Under the pieces are notes generated by a model. That model was given only the letters and a program-made list of their open reading frames with translations, did not search any database and was not told the origin of the DNA. A program made the translations under genes and the position numbers. Shown piece after piece: positions 7,846 to 17,495 of a DNA stretch of 33,534 nt; the stretch's first letter is position 1; the number at the start of each line of letters is the position of its first letter. The DNA is taken from NCBI RefSeq assembly GCF_010550605.1, contig NZ_JAAGNI010000056.1, positions 1 to 33,534 of the forward strand. The letters are read 5' to 3'. The stretch comes from Streptomyces sp. SID9727. Lineage in GTDB: Bacteria > Actinomycetota > Actinomycetes > Streptomycetales > Streptomycetaceae.

Positions 7846-7910
7846 GGCTTTGTGAGGGGGTGTCGTCGGACCGGCACCGCGCGGCAGGCGGCGGTCTGAC
7901 GACAGGCCCT
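7844..7910 (+). terminator. Long hairpin terminator
   Basis: TGTCGTCGGACCG (7861-7873) pairs with CGGTCTGACGACA (7892-7904): 13 bp with one G-U. An outer AGGGC (7844-7848)/GCCCT (7906-7910) can extend the structure. It starts at the stop codon of the Rv1733c-like gene. The remaining bases 7911-8144 hold no gene or repeat that I can support. Confidence 0.6.
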
Positions 7911-8144
7911 GGGCGGGTGGGCTGGATCAGGCCCCGGAGTGGCGCGGTGTCCGGCACGGATACACGGTCGTGTTCCGGGCGGCAGGCTCCGGGACCTGCG
8001 CATCGGGTCAACTCCCGGCGTCCGCGCGCGCTACGGTGGACCGGCCCGCCCGTCGCTCTCCGGCAGGCGGACCCCGGCTGGTCGCTGCCGCGAGGCCGGT
8101 GACACGGGCATCACACACGCACGAGGCGGGGGCACGACAGCGCC

Positions 8145-10562
8145 ATGGCACAGGGCACGGTCCAGGTGACGCACACCGGCACATCGCGGTGGCGGCGCCG
8201 CACGGGCGAATACGCCTCCCTCACCGCGGCGCTCGAAGCGGCGGCGGACGGTGATGTGCTCACCGTCGCGCCCGGCACCTACCGGGAGAACCTGGTCATC
8301 GCCCGCGCGGTCACGCTGCGCGGCCCCGAGGGCTCCGTCGGCTCGGTGCGCATCGCCCCCGCCGACGGGGTTCCGCTGACGCTGCGCGCCTCCGCCGTCG
8401 TCCAGGACCTCCACGTGGAGGGGCAGGACTCCGCGGCCCCGGCCGTGCTCGTCGAGGACGGCGCGCCGGAGATAGCGGACGTGCGGATCGTGACCCGCTC
8501 GGCGGCCGGCGTCGAGGTGCGCGGCGCGGCCCGGCCCACCGTGCGCCGGTGCACCGTCGACAATCCGGCCGGCGTCGGCATCGCCGTGCTCGACGGCGCG
8601 GGCGGGGTGTTCGAGGAGTGCGAGATCGTCTCGGCCGGGCAGTCCGGGATCGCCGTGCGCGACGGCGGACACCCCCGGCTGGAGCGCTGCCGGGTCCACC
8701 ACGCCTCGGGCGCGGGCCTGTCCGTCACCGGCGAGGCCAGCGGCCTGGAGGCGCTGGGCTGCGAGGTGTACGAGATCAAGGGCAGCGGAATCCAGGTGAC
8801 GGCCCGTGCCTCCGCCCATCTCACCGACTGCACGGTGCACCGCACCTCGGCCGACGGCGTCACGCTGGACACCGACGCGGTGCTGACGCTCGCCGACTGC
8901 GACATCCACGACATCCCGGAGAACGCGGTGGATCTGCGTTCGCGGGCGGTGCTGACGCTGACCCGCTCGACCGTGCGCCGCTTCGGCCGCAACGGGCTCT
9001 CGGTGTGGGACCCCGGCACCCGGGTCGACGCCAACCAGTGCGAGATCCACGACAGTACGGGCGACTACCCGGCCGTCTGGGTCAGCGACGGGGCGACGGT
9101 GATACTGGATTCCTGCCGGGTCCACGACGTGCCGGACGCCCTGTTCGTCCTCGACCGGGGCTCGCGCGCCGATGTCGTGGACAGCGATCTCTCCCAGGTC
9201 CGCAACACCGCGGTCTCGGTCAGCGACGGGGCGACCGCGCAGCTGGACGACTGCCGGATCCGCGAGGCGTCGACCGGCGCCTGGTTCCGGGACCACGGCA
9301 GCGGCGGCACCCTGAACAACTGCACCGTCGACGCCGTGCAGACGGGCGTGATCGTCACCAAGGGCGCCGACCCGGTGATCGAGCGGTGCACGGTGACCTC
9401 CCCCGCCGAAGCCGGGTTCTACGTGTCCGCCGAGGGCCGGGGGACGTTCAACGGCTGCCGGGTCACGGGCAGCGAGGGGTACGGCTTCCATGTGATGGAG
9501 GGCTGCCGGACGACGCTCGCCCGGTGCCGCACCGAGCGGTGCGCGCGCGGCGGTTACGAGTTCCCCGAGGGCACCGGCCCGGAGGGCGGCGGGGGGCCGG
9601 TCGTGGAGGACTGCACGACCGACGAGAGCGGGCTGCGCACCGCCACTCCCCCGCCGGCCCCGGTCCTGACGGCCACGCAGACCTCGCCCGGACTGCTCGG
9701 TTCCGTCCCCGCCCCGCGCCCCGTGACACCGGCGCCGCCCGCCGAGCCCGCGCGCACCTCCGGGGAGGTCCTGGGCGAGCTCGACGCACTGGTCGGCCTG
9801 GACAGCGTCAAGCGGGAGGTGCGGGCGCTCACGGACATGATCGAGGTGGGGCGCAGGCGCCGGGAGGCGGGTCTCAAGGCCGCGTCGGTCCGCCGCCATC
9901 TGGTCTTCACCGGCTCCCCGGGCACCGGCAAGACGACGGTGGCCCGGCTGTACGGCGAGATCCTGGCCGCGCTCGGGGTGCTGGAGCGGGGCCATCTGGT
10001 CGAGGTGTCCCGGGTCGACCTGGTCGGTGAGCACATCGGCTCCACGGCGATCCGCACGCAGGAGGCGTTCGACCGGGCGCGCGGCGGGGTGCTGTTCGTG
10101 GACGAGGCGTACGCGCTGTCGCCCGAGGACTCCGGCCGGGACTTCGGCCGGGAGGCGATCGACACGCTGGTGAAGCTGATGGAGGACCACCGGGACGCGG
10201 TGGTGGTCATCGTCGCCGGGTACACCCAGGAGATGGAGCGGTTCCTGACGGTCAACCCCGGGGTCGCGTCCCGCTTCTCGCGGACCATCACGTTCAGCGA
10301 CTACGAGCCTTCCGAGCTGCTGCGGATCGTCGAGCAGCAGTCCCAGGAGCACGAGTACCACCTGGCGTCGGGCACCGGTGAGGCGCTGCTGAAGTACTTC
10401 GCGGAATTGCCCAAGGGGCCGGCCTTCGGCAACGGGCGCACCGCTCGCCAGACCTTCGAGTCGATGGTCGAGCGGCACGCCGGCCGGGTCGCCCAGCTCG
10501 CGGAGCCGAGCACGGACGACCTCACTCTGCTGTATCCGGAGGACCTCCCGGAACTGCCCTGA
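8145..10562 (+). CDS. Beta-helix repeat protein fused to CbxX/SpoVK-type AAA ATPase
   Basis: 805 residues in two parts. Residues ~20-480 are a right-handed parallel beta-helix (NosD/pectate-lyase-like), starting with [19 protein letters not shown] and PGTYRENL. About 18 imperfect 22-24-residue coils follow, each with a 'D/E-C-x-V/I' turn such as RRCTVDN, EECEIVS and LERCRVHH. A Pro/Ala linker (~485-525) joins an AAA domain of the CbxX/CfxQ family with Walker [10 protein letters not shown] (590-598), Walker [10 protein letters not shown] (about 650-658), sensor strand VVIVAGY and arginine-finger region [10 protein letters not shown]. The ATPase half resembles EccA of type VII secretion and SpoVK. 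No secretion signal is present, so the protein is cytoplasmic. It overlaps the convergent membrane protein gene by 41 bp. Confidence 0.88.
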   Translation: MAQGTVQVTHTGTSRWRRRTGEYASLTAALEAAADGDVLTVAPGTYRENLVIARAVTLRGPEGSVGSVRIAPADGVPLTLRASAVVQDLHVEGQDSAAPAVLVEDGAPEIADVRIVTRSAAGVEVRGAARPTVRRCTVDNPAGVGIAVLDGAGGVFEECEIVSAGQSGIAVRDGGHPRLERCRVHHASGAGLSVTGEASGLEALGCEVYEIKGSGIQVTARASAHLTDCTVHRTSADGVTLDTDAVLTLADCDIHDIPENAVDLRSRAVLTLTRSTVRRFGRNGLSVWDPGTRVDANQCEIHDSTGDYPAVWVSDGATVILDSCRVHDVPDALFVLDRGSRADVVDSDLSQVRNTAVSVSDGATAQLDDCRIREASTGAWFRDHGSGGTLNNCTVDAVQTGVIVTKGADPVIERCTVTSPAEAGFYVSAEGRGTFNGCRVTGSEGYGFHVMEGCRTTLARCRTERCARGGYEFPEGTGPEGGGGPVVEDCTTDESGLRTATPPPAPVLTATQTSPGLLGSVPAPRPVTPAPPAEPARTSGEVLGELDALVGLDSVKREVRALTDMIEVGRRRREAGLKAASVRRHLVFTGSPGTGKTTVARLYGEILAALGVLERGHLVEVSRVDLVGEHIGSTAIRTQEAFDRARGGVLFVDEAYALSPEDSGRDFGREAIDTLVKLMEDHRDAVVVIVAGYTQEMERFLTVNPGVASRFSRTITFSDYEPSELLRIVEQQSQEHEYHLASGTGEALLKYFAELPKGPAFGNGRTARQTFESMVERHAGRVAQLAEPSTDDLTLLYPEDLPELP

Positions 10563-12903
10563 CGTCCTCGCCGACGGGTTCCGCCTGCTGGGGCAGCACG
10601 GGGGCGAGCCGTTCCAGGAGGGCGGCGCGCTCTTCGGCGAAGACGGGGTCGGCCTGGTAGTCGGAGTGGCCGAGCACCGGCTCGGGCAGCGGGTGCTCGG
10701 GCGTCCGTCCGTAGACCAGCGGGTCCTTGAGCGGGCCCCGGTCCACCTCGGGACCGGAGTCCTCGCCGAGCCGGATCTCGCCGCCGATGGGATCGGTGGC
10801 CCGCCACAGATTGCGCCAGCAGTGCACGGAGCGGTGCAGCCCGTGGAGCTGCCCGGCTCCGAAGTACGCCGGGAACCAGCGGGCGTAGAGCCGTTCGATC
10901 GGCGATCCGTACGTGAGCAGGGCGACCCGGGAGCGGGTGCGGGCGGGCAGCTGCCAGACCGCGGAGGCCGCGAGCACGCTGCCCTGGGAGTGGCCGGAGA
11001 TGACGAGCCGGCCCCGGGTGCGGCCGGTCCAGCCGGACATGCGGGAGGCCAGGTCGGGCACGGCGCGCTCCGCGTAGCAGGGCGGGGCGAAGGGGTGGGC
11101 GGCGCGCGGCCAGAACGTACCGACGTCCCAGAGGATGCCGATCGTGCGCCGGGCGGACGCGTCCCGGTAGGCCCGTCTCCCGCAGGCGACGAAGACGAGG
11201 AAGCCGAAGCCGATCAGCCAGGAGCCGGTCGACTGGGCCGCCTCGGCCACTGATTCGACGAACGGGCCGCTGCCGTCCAGCGCGAGCCCGGGGACCTCGC
11301 CGGTGGCCCACGACCCGGCCACCGCCCCCGCGCCCAGGAACAGGGTGGCTCCGGAGACGATCCCCACCATGCCGGGCGCCGAGTCGGTGAGCGCGGCCGT
11401 GGCCCGGATACGGGCGATCCGCTGGGTCCGGGCCGGGTCCGGGAACGGCTCCCCGTACTCCGCGTCGACCACGGCCTCCAGCCTGCGGGCAGCCAGCCAG
11501 GTCCGTACGCCGAGGACCGCACCCGGCACCAGGAGGAGCAGGAGGAGGGCGGGGATGACCGACGCCTGCCAGCTGAGCAGCACCGGTGGACCCGCTATCA
11601 ACGCGCTGCGCCCCATGCCCGGGCTGCCGGGTCCGTCGAGCCAGTCGGCGACGCGCTGGGCGACGCCGCCGGTCATCACGCCGCCGAGCGCACAGGCGAG
11701 CATCGCGACGGCCGGTCCGCCGAGGCCGCGCAGGACGGTGCGCGGCTCCGGGCAGCACCGGTACAGGTAGAGGGAGATCGCCGCGAGGAGGACCACCAGG
11801 ATGCCCTCGGCGACGCTGACCGCCCGGAACAGCGTGGTGTCGCCGGGAAGCCTCCCGGACGAGGTCCAGCCGGGGCGCGGCCAGGCGGCGTGGACGGCGG
11901 CGAGGACGAGGAGGGCCAGCGCGGCGCCGGGCAGCCAGGTGATGACCGCCCGGTCGAGCCGGTTGTCGAGGCGCCGTTCGCTGCGGCCGCGGCGGCAGAC
12001 CACCCAGAGCACGACGAGGAGCCCGACGGCGAGGGCCCCTTCGATGAGCCGGCCGAGGAGCGGGGCGACCGGTCCGGGGACGGCGCGGTCGTGGCGGGCG
12101 CCCGCCTCCGTGACGGCCGCGGTGACGGTGAGGAAGCCGGCCGCGGTGTGCGCGGCGCGCAGCCGGGCGACGAGGCGGCGCCCGTACCAGAATCCGGGCC
12201 GCCCGAGCGCGGGGCGGACCGGGTGGGCGGTGGGCGCGGGACCGTCGTCCCCCATGTCCTCCGGGTCCGCCTCGGTCAGCGGGCGCTGGGACTCGTAGGC
12301 GCTCCAGGTGCGGTTGGACAGGAACCAGAGCAGCCCGACCAGCGCGGTCGGCACCAGCGCGGCCAGTGCGAGGCGGCGGCCGGGCTGGGACCACCAGCCG
12401 CCCTGCTCGGCGGAGAGGAAGCCGAGCCAGGAGCGCTTGTCGGAGCAGGCGGCGACGCCCGCGCACTGCCAGGCGGTGAGGTCGAGGGCGACCTCGCAGG
12501 CGGCGGCCGTCAGGAGCACGGTGAGGCTGAGCGCGATGAGCCGCACGAGGACGCCGTACAGCCGGACCGCGCGGGGGCGGCGCCGGGCGGTGGGGCGCAT
12601 CCAGTGGGCGAGGTTGATCACCATGAACGGGAGCAGCAGCAGCCACAGCGCGCGGGAGCCGTTGCCGGAGGTGAGGTTGGACCAGCAGTACGCCTCGGCG
12701 ATGGGCTTCTCGCGGTACCTCTCGGGGTGCTGTTCGGCGTCGATGTCGGCGGAGCGCCGGTAGATGGCCGCGGTGGTGTCGCCGGTGACCCGGACCGTGC
12801 GCGGGTCGGCCAGCATCTCCTGGGGGGTGGTCCCGCCCACGCCGTGGACCAGTAATTCCAGCGCGGGACCGGGACTGCGCGGGGCAGGGGTGGGAGGGGG
12901 CAC
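10522..12903 (-). CDS. Polytopic membrane protein with split alpha/beta-hydrolase signatures
   Basis: 793 residues. Near the N-terminus ELLVHGVGG (16-24) looks like the oxyanion loop of an alpha/beta hydrolase. Near the C-terminus [14 protein letters not shown] contains a nucleophile elbow GHSQG (637-641, Ser639), followed by [12 protein letters not shown], as in lipases. Between them lie about ten hydrophobic segments (first near 80-100, last near 560). A late His (PVLGHSDY) could complete a triad. This would put a cytoplasmic serine hydrolase around a membrane core. Homologues in Streptomyces are, as I recall, annotated only as membrane or hypothetical proteins. The GTG start has no strong ribosome site. 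Function is inferred only from the motifs. Confidence 0.75.
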   Translation of the reverse strand: MPPPTPAPRSPGPALELLVHGVGGTTPQEMLADPRTVRVTGDTTAAIYRRSADIDAEQHPERYREKPIAEAYCWSNLTSGNGSRALWLLLLPFMVINLAHWMRPTARRRPRAVRLYGVLVRLIALSLTVLLTAAACEVALDLTAWQCAGVAACSDKRSWLGFLSAEQGGWWSQPGRRLALAALVPTALVGLLWFLSNRTWSAYESQRPLTEADPEDMGDDGPAPTAHPVRPALGRPGFWYGRRLVARLRAAHTAAGFLTVTAAVTEAGARHDRAVPGPVAPLLGRLIEGALAVGLLVVLWVVCRRGRSERRLDNRLDRAVITWLPGAALALLVLAAVHAAWPRPGWTSSGRLPGDTTLFRAVSVAEGILVVLLAAISLYLYRCCPEPRTVLRGLGGPAVAMLACALGGVMTGGVAQRVADWLDGPGSPGMGRSALIAGPPVLLSWQASVIPALLLLLLVPGAVLGVRTWLAARRLEAVVDAEYGEPFPDPARTQRIARIRATAALTDSAPGMVGIVSGATLFLGAGAVAGSWATGEVPGLALDGSGPFVESVAEAAQSTGSWLIGFGFLVFVACGRRAYRDASARRTIGILWDVGTFWPRAAHPFAPPCYAERAVPDLASRMSGWTGRTRGRLVISGHSQGSVLAASAVWQLPARTRSRVALLTYGSPIERLYARWFPAYFGAGQLHGLHRSVHCWRNLWRATDPIGGEIRLGEDSGPEVDRGPLKDPLVYGRTPEHPLPEPVLGHSDYQADPVFAEERAALLERLAPVLPQQAEPVGEDVRAVPGGPPDTAE

Positions 12904-13057
12904 GTGCGTCTCGCTCTCGCAGGGGGAAAGGCGGCTGATGGCCGGTCACCGTTACTGACGAATGTCCCCCGGGCGGGGGCCGGCGACACCGCGCGTGGCA
13001 GGATGAGTCCGTCGATACGGACTCCTGTACGGCCAGACGGAAGGGCGAGGCCCGGCG

Positions 13058-13894
13058 TTGAGCGAGAATCAGAATCTGCTCGCGGAGCAGCGGCGCGCGC
13101 TGATCCTTGACGAGGTGCGCCGGCGCGGCGGAGTCCGGGTCAACGAGCTGACCCGGAAGCTGAACGTCTCGGACATGACCGTCCGCCGGGATCTGGACGC
13201 GCTGGCCCGGCAGGGTGTGATCGAGAAGGTGCACGGCGGTGCCGTCCCGGTGGTCGAGGCGAGCACGCACGAGCCCGGTTTTGAGGCGAAGTCGACGCTG
13301 GAGCTCAGCGCCAAGGAGGACATCGCCCGGGCCGCCGCCGCGATGGCCGTGCCCGGCAGTGCGATCGCCCTGTCCGGGGGCACCACGACGTACGCGCTGG
13401 CCCAGCACCTGCTGGAGGTGCCGGACCTGACGGTCGTGACGAATTCGGTGCGGGTCGCGGACGTGTTCCACGCGGCGCAGCGGCCCGGCGCCGCTCCGGG
13501 CGGCCGGCCGGGTGCGGCGACGGTCGTCCTCACCGGCGGAGTGCGTACGCCGTCCGATTCGCTGGTCGGCCCGGTCGCGGACCGGGCGATCGCGGCGCTC
13601 CACTTCGATGTGCTGTTCCTCGGGGTCCACGGGATCTCGGTGGAGGCGGGGCTGTCCACGCCGAATCTCGCGGAGGCGGAGACGAACCGCCGGTTCGTGC
13701 GGTCGGCCCGCCGGGTGGTGGTGGTCGCCGACCACACCAAGTGGGGCACGGTGGGCCTCAGCTCGTTCGCCTCGCTGGACGAGGTGAGCACGCTCGTCAC
13801 GGACGCGGGGCTCCCCGCCGGGGCACGGGCGGAGATCGAGGAGCGTCTGCCGGGGCTGCTGGTGGCGGGTGACGAGGGGCCCGCCGAGGGCTGA
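13058..13894 (+). CDS. DeoR/GlpR-family transcriptional regulator
   Basis: 278 residues from a TTG start preceded by GAAGGGCGAGG. The N-terminal winged HTH (about residues 9-62) shows the family signature: RRALILDEVRRRGGVRVNEL, then VSDMTVRRDLDALARQG and VHGGAV. The C-terminal sugar-sensing domain (about 80-255) contains LSGGTTTYALAQHL, VVTNS, TGGV, FLGVHGIS and VVVADHTKWG, which bind a phosphorylated sugar or related effector. Members usually repress sugar catabolism genes. No sugar gene is adjacent, so the target may be itself or remote genes; a link to the galactoside locus 17 kb away is not supported. It is divergent from the membrane hydrolase-like gene. Confidence 0.9.
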   Translation: MSENQNLLAEQRRALILDEVRRRGGVRVNELTRKLNVSDMTVRRDLDALARQGVIEKVHGGAVPVVEASTHEPGFEAKSTLELSAKEDIARAAAAMAVPGSAIALSGGTTTYALAQHLLEVPDLTVVTNSVRVADVFHAAQRPGAAPGGRPGAATVVLTGGVRTPSDSLVGPVADRAIAALHFDVLFLGVHGISVEAGLSTPNLAEAETNRRFVRSARRVVVVADHTKWGTVGLSSFASLDEVSTLVTDAGLPAGARAEIEERLPGLLVAGDEGPAEG

Positions 13895-13943
13895 GGCATT
13901 CCGCTCCGCTCGCGGCGAAGGCTCCACGCCCTAGGATCTCGGT

Positions 13944-14396
13944 GTGGCCGTGTTCCGGATCGAACGTTTCACCTCCTTGCCCGCAGCCGAGTCCTGGCGC
14001 CGGGTGACGGACTGGGAGCGGCATGCCGCGCAGGTGCCGCTGACCACGATCACGGTGCCGACGGGGCTGCCGAGCCGGGTCGGGACGGTGTTCGTGGCGC
14101 GCACCGGGGTGGGCCCGCTGGCGTTCGACGATCCGATGGAAGTGGTCCGCTGGTCGCCACCGGCCGGGAGCCGGGCGGGGATGTGCCGGCTGGAGAAGCG
14201 CGGCCGGGTGGTACGGGGCCGCGCGTCCATCGACGTGTATCCGAACCGGGCCGGCTCCCATGTGGTGTGGGTGGAGGAGCTGAGCGTACGGCTGCTGCCG
14301 CACTGGGCCGACCCGGTGCTGGCCGGTGCCGGGAAGCGGGTGTTCGGGCGGGTGCTCGACGCCATGCTGGACCGCCCGGCGGGCCGGCCCGGCTGA
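13944..14396 (+). CDS. SRPBCC-family protein
   Basis: 150 residues from GTG 13944. The pattern is that of the START/Bet v1-like SRPBCC fold: FTSLPAAESWRRVTDWERHAAQVPLTT at the N-terminus, central strands (GTVFVARTGVGPLAFDDPMEVVRWSPP), strands KRGRVVRGRASIDVYP and VVWVEELSVRLLP, then a long C-terminal helix (DPVLAGAGKRVFGRVLDAML). These proteins bind lipophilic ligands or act as polyketide cyclases; the ligand cannot be read here. It begins 50 bases after the DeoR-type gene on the same strand and may be co-transcribed. It is convergent with the PLP-enzyme gene, with four bases between the stops. Confidence 0.82.
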   Translation: MAVFRIERFTSLPAAESWRRVTDWERHAAQVPLTTITVPTGLPSRVGTVFVARTGVGPLAFDDPMEVVRWSPPAGSRAGMCRLEKRGRVVRGRASIDVYPNRAGSHVVWVEELSVRLLPHWADPVLAGAGKRVFGRVLDAMLDRPAGRPG

Positions 14397-14400
14397 GGGT

Positions 14401-15537
14401 TCACGCCTCCGGCCAGCCGCCGGTCGCCAGGAACCGGTCGATGGTCCGGGTGTACGGGGCGATGTCGAGGCCCTGCGCGGCCAGCCAGGAGTCGGAGTAG
14501 TACTTGTCGAGGTAGCGGTCGCCGGGGTCGCAGATCAGGGTGACGACGCTGCCCCGCTCGCCCCGGGCGACCATCTCCGCGATCAGTTTGAAGGCGCTCC
14601 ACAGGCCGGTGCCGGTGGAGCCGCCGGCCTTGCGCCCGATGGCGCGTTCCAGGGCGCGCACGGCGGCAACGCTCGCCGCGTCCGGGACCTTCATCATCCG
14701 GTCGATCGCGCCCGGGACGAAGCTGGGCTCCATGCGGGGCCGGCCGATGCCCTCGATGCGGGAGCCGCAGTCGCTGGTGGCGTGCGGGTCGTGGTGGGTC
14801 CAGCCGTCGAAGAAACAGGAGTTCTCCGGGTCGGGCACGCAGATCCGGGTGTCGTGCTGCATGTAGTGCACGTAGCGCGCGATGGTCGCCGAGGTGCCGC
14901 CGGTGCCGGCGGTGGCGACGATCCAGGCGGGCTCGGGATAGCGTTCGAGCCTCAGCTGCTGGTAGATGGACTCCGCGATGTTGTTGTTGCCCCGCCAGTC
15001 GGTGGCCCGCTCGGCGTAGGTGAACTGGTCCATGTAGTGACCACCGGTCTCGGCGGCGAGCCGTGCCGATTCCTCGTACATCCGGCGGGAGTCGTCCACG
15101 AAGTGGCAGCGCCCGCCATGGAATTCGATGAGCCGGCACTTCTCCGGGCTGGTGGTGCGGGGCATGACGGCGATGAACGGAACGCCGATCAGTTTGGCGA
15201 AGTACGCCTCCGAGACGGCGGTCGAACCGCTCGACGCCTCGATGACCGGTTTGCCCGGCCTGATCCAGCCGTTGCAGAGCCCGTAGAGGAAGAGCGAACG
15301 CGCCAGCCGGTGCTTGAGGCTCCCGGTCGGGTGGGTCGACTCGTCCTTGAGGTAGAGGTCGATGCCCCAGCTCTCCGGGAGGGGGAAGAGCAGCAGATGG
15401 GTGTCGGCGGAGCGGTTGGCGTCGGCCTGGACCTTGCGGACCGCCTCCTTGAGCCAGGCGCGGTAGGCCGGATCGGAACGGTCGATGTCGACGGTCGGCG
15501 CGGCTGCCCCGCCGTGCCCGTGCTCAGTGGTGTCCAT
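14401..15537 (-). CDS. PLP-dependent cysteine-synthase-family enzyme
   Basis: 378 residues from ATG 15537, preceded by GAGGAGAA at good distance. The fold-type II PLP features are present: Schiff-base lysine K75 in [10 protein letters not shown], substrate loop EASSGSTA, a Gly-rich phosphate loop [12 protein letters not shown], and a C-terminal serine-rich site (GGSTGTGLW). The N-terminus lacks the short leader usual in CysK, and the enzyme is about 60 residues longer, as in the Streptomyces 'PLP-dependent cysteine synthase family' group. It could make cysteine or a related beta-substituted alanine, but the substrate is not known. The frame is open to 16128, but the extension is Arg/Pro-rich non-coding sequence. 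Confidence 0.87.
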   Translation of the reverse strand: MDTTEHGHGGAAAPTVDIDRSDPAYRAWLKEAVRKVQADANRSADTHLLLFPLPESWGIDLYLKDESTHPTGSLKHRLARSLFLYGLCNGWIRPGKPVIEASSGSTAVSEAYFAKLIGVPFIAVMPRTTSPEKCRLIEFHGGRCHFVDDSRRMYEESARLAAETGGHYMDQFTYAERATDWRGNNNIAESIYQQLRLERYPEPAWIVATAGTGGTSATIARYVHYMQHDTRICVPDPENSCFFDGWTHHDPHATSDCGSRIEGIGRPRMEPSFVPGAIDRMMKVPDAASVAAVRALERAIGRKAGGSTGTGLWSAFKLIAEMVARGERGSVVTLICDPGDRYLDKYYSDSWLAAQGLDIAPYTRTIDRFLATGGWPEA

Positions 15538-15765
15538 CTGCGCGCTTCTCCTCGTACGACCGGTCTCGGCGGGGCCCACGATATGCCCCCCACCTGCACA
15601 AACGTTGACTTTGATGGTCCATAGCAGTGCCTTGGTGTCGCGGTCGGTCCCCCTGCGCCCCCGCACGGCCCGAATGCGCCGTTTACGTACCGTCCCGCTC
15701 TGGTGTGCACGCTCCGGGATGGGCACACTTCGTCTCAGAGGTACGTCGAAGGGGGCGAAGGGGCC

Positions 15766-16107
15766 ATGTCGGAAACGGAGTTCAGGGCGACGGCTGTGAC
15801 GGAGTTCAGTGCGACCGGTGTACGCATCGACCGGTGGGCACGCTCGGTCACCAGGGCGGGGCAGGTGACCGTGAGGGACGGCCGGGTGGCCCTCCTGACG
15901 AGTTACGGGCGGGAGATCGACAGCGCTCCGGTGGGCACGGTGAGCGCGGGCAGACCGTGGTTCTCGGGAGCGGACGCCGCGGTGGCGCGGGTCAACGGAA
16001 GGCGGTACCGGCTGACGATGCGGCGGCCGGACGGCAAACCCGGTGACGCGGCGCCCTCGCACCGGTTCCTGGAGGCGCTGTACAGCGCGGGAGGCCGCCG
16101 CTCCTGA
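15766..16107 (+). CDS. Small hypothetical protein
   Basis: 113 residues from ATG 15766, after CGAAGGGGGCGAAGGGG. No signal peptide or membrane helix. The core alternates short strands ([34 protein letters not shown], then [16 protein letters not shown]), which suggests a small beta-barrel, and it ends in a short helix [12 protein letters not shown] do not recognise a family beyond Streptomyces-conserved hypothetical. It is divergent from the PLP-enzyme gene. The 228-base gap (15538-15765) presumably holds both promoters; a 6-bp GTGTGC/GCACAC inverted repeat is visible around 15700-15730. An in-frame ATG at 15703 is less likely because that extension is unlike protein. Confidence 0.6.
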   Translation: MSETEFRATAVTEFSATGVRIDRWARSVTRAGQVTVRDGRVALLTSYGREIDSAPVGTVSAGRPWFSGADAAVARVNGRRYRLTMRRPDGKPGDAAPSHRFLEALYSAGGRRS

Positions 16108-16164
16108 GTCCGGTGGGGCGCGGGACACCGCGAGTTGCGGAGCCGTATGCCCTGAGCGACATTG

Positions 16165-16178
16165 GAGTCACGTCACTC
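16165..16178. promoter_or_regulatory. Near-palindrome upstream of the RsbW-like gene
   Basis: GAGTCACGTCACTC is a 14-bp quasi-palindrome centred on ACGT, with one mismatched pair. It lies about 115 bases before the GTG at 16294. Its AGT-n-TCACT character faintly recalls developmental-regulator (BldD-type) sites, but the match is too short to name a protein. Confidence 0.25.
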
Positions 16179-16293
16179 ATGGTGTACCGGCGGTGACACT
16201 GTGATCCAGGCCGCCGGCCCGGACTCAGCAGCGAGCCATGTGCTGGATCCGTTCCTCCGTCTTCTTCCGGACCTATTTCGGGGAGTCGCAGCC

Positions 16294-16812
16294 GTGATCA
16301 GCGAGCCAAGCAGGCACTGCACGGTGGAGCTCCAGGCCCTGCCGTCGCGGATCGGTCAGGTCCGCAGAATCATCTCGGCGCAACTGCGCTACTGGCATCT
16401 CGATTCTCTGATCGACCAGACGGCGCTGGGCGTCACCGAGCTCCTCACCAACGTCCACCGGCACGCGCAGCCGGACAAGTCATGCACCGTCGAGATCGAG
16501 TTGCTGCTCGAACGGCTCACGGTGTCCGTCCACGACCACGACCCACGGCTGCCGACCGTGCGCGAGGCCGACGACTCCAGTACGTCGGGGCGCGGGCTCG
16601 CGCTGATCGCCGCGGTCAGCGAGAGCTGGGGGGTGCGCCCCCGGGGCGGCGCGGGGAAGATCGTGTGGTTCACGCTTCCCGCCCCGGCCCCGCTCGCCCC
16701 GCCGTCCCATGTGGTGTACGGGGCGACCACCGACGGGCCGTTCGACCTGAGCGTCCTCAAGCATCTGGACGGCTCGCCGCCGTCGGCTTCGCGGTCGGCC
16801 GTGGTGGGCTGA
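16294..16812 (+). CDS. RsbW-like ATP-binding regulatory protein (HATPase_c)
   Basis: 172 residues from GTG 16294, with GGGGAG nine bases upstream. The GHKL ATPase motifs are clear: N-box VTELLTNVHRHA (47-58), a D-x-x-P strand VSVHDHDPRLPTV, and G-box SGRGLALIAAVSESWG (about 92-107). Such proteins are anti-sigma or serine-kinase regulators of the Streptomyces RsbW/ATP-binding group, which act on sigma factors through anti-anti-sigma partners. No partner gene is adjacent. The C-terminal ~45 residues (PPSHVVYGATTDGPFDLSV) form a Pro-rich tail outside the domain. Earlier in-frame starts exist, but the HATPase domain and ribosome site favour 16294. Confidence 0.85.
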   Translation: MISEPSRHCTVELQALPSRIGQVRRIISAQLRYWHLDSLIDQTALGVTELLTNVHRHAQPDKSCTVEIELLLERLTVSVHDHDPRLPTVREADDSSTSGRGLALIAAVSESWGVRPRGGAGKIVWFTLPAPAPLAPPSHVVYGATTDGPFDLSVLKHLDGSPPSASRSAVVG

Positions 16813-16816
16813 CACG

Positions 16817-16855
16817 ACGTGAGCGGGGCACCCGATCCGGGTGCCCCGCTCACGT
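16817..16855 (+). terminator. Perfect 17-bp hairpin terminator
   Basis: ACGTGAGCGGGGCACCC (16817-16833) pairs without mismatch with GGGTGCCCCGCTCACGT (16839-16855) around a five-base loop. It starts four bases after the RsbW-like stop codon and ends 23 bases before the TetR operator. This isolates the two transcription units; it is the strongest hairpin I saw in the window. Confidence 0.8.
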
Positions 16856-16877
16856 GTGCGCGACAGCCGCCCCCTTT

Positions 16878-16899
16878 CTGTACCTACTAGTATGTACAG
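16878..16899. promoter_or_regulatory. 22-bp palindromic TetR operator at the TetR promoter
   Basis: The arms CTGTAC (16878-16883) and GTACAG (16894-16899) flank the perfect core TACTAGTA (16885-16892), with a single mismatched pair at 16884/16893. The site ends seven bases before the ATG at 16907, so it covers the promoter and likely start site. Autorepression by the TetR protein is inferred, as is common for the family. Confidence 0.7.
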
Positions 16900-16906
16900 T
16901 GTCGGC

Positions 16907-17467
16907 ATGAGCGCTCCGGACCGTCTGATCGAAGCCACCCGTGAGCTCCTGTGGGAGCGCGGCTACGTGGGCATGAGCCCCAAGGCCATCCAGCGGCACG
17001 CCGGGGTGGGCCAGGGCAGCATGTACCACCACTTCACCGGCAAGCCGGACCTGGCCCTCACCGCCATCCGCCGAACGGCCGACGAGCTGCGGGAAGCCGC
17101 GGAGCTCGCGCTCGACGCGCCCGGATCGGCGTACGGGCGGATCTCGGCCTATCTGCTGCGGGAACGCGACGTGCTGCGCGGCTGCCCGGTGGGGCGGCTG
17201 ACCATGGACCCGGACATCATCGCGAGCGACGAGCTGCGGGAGCCGGTGGACGAGACCATCGCCTGGTTGCGCGGCAGGCTCGCCGGCATCGTCCGCGAGG
17301 GCGTCGACCGGGGTGAGTTCGCCTCCGGCGTGGTGCCCGAGGACATCGCCGCCTCGATCGTCGCGACAGTGCAGGGCGGCTATGTGCTGGCCCGCGCCTC
17401 GGGTTCGACGGACGCCTTCGACGCGGGCGTACGGGGGCTGCTCAGCCTGCTCGCCCCGCCCGCCTGA
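16907..17467 (+). CDS. TetR/AcrR-family regulator
   Basis: 186 residues. The N-terminal HTH (residues ~5-50) shows LIEATRELLWERGYVGMSPKA, HAGVGQGSMYHHFTGK and DLALTAI, the standard TetR pattern. The C-terminal ligand domain contains LRGCPVGRLTMDP and IAASIVATVQGGYVLARASG, like the LmrA/YxaF-type (QacR-like) group. ATG 16907 is preferred over in-frame ATG 16892 because the latter lies inside the operator. The gene heads a run of three further coding stretches on the same strand (broken cupin, DUF4865, remnant), which the operator should control as one unit. Confidence 0.88.
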   Translation: MSAPDRLIEATRELLWERGYVGMSPKAIQRHAGVGQGSMYHHFTGKPDLALTAIRRTADELREAAELALDAPGSAYGRISAYLLRERDVLRGCPVGRLTMDPDIIASDELREPVDETIAWLRGRLAGIVREGVDRGEFASGVVPEDIAASIVATVQGGYVLARASGSTDAFDAGVRGLLSLLAPPA

Positions 17468-17495
17468 CCACCGACCGCTTCGGGAGCAGCCGCAC

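Noticed and set aside
8031..10478. An 815-codon minus-strand open frame opposite the beta-helix-AAA gene
   Set aside because: The plus-strand frame has clear Walker motifs and beta-helix coils. The minus translation is composed of Arg, Asp, His and Gly without hydrophobic order.
13058..13894. The DeoR-type gene as regulator of the galactoside locus
   Set aside because: It is 17 kb away with many unrelated genes between, and no shared motif was seen upstream of the sugar genes.
10301..13927. A 1208-codon open frame on the minus strand
   Set aside because: It is the out-of-frame shadow of the membrane hydrolase, the AAA 3' end and the DeoR-type gene. Its translation is Arg/Pro/Gly-rich without domains, as expected from high-GC DNA.
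15538..16128. N-terminal extension of the cysteine-synthase-like gene by 197 residues
   Set aside because: The extension is Arg/Pro-rich, overlaps the divergent small gene, and a strong ribosome site precedes the ATG at 15537.
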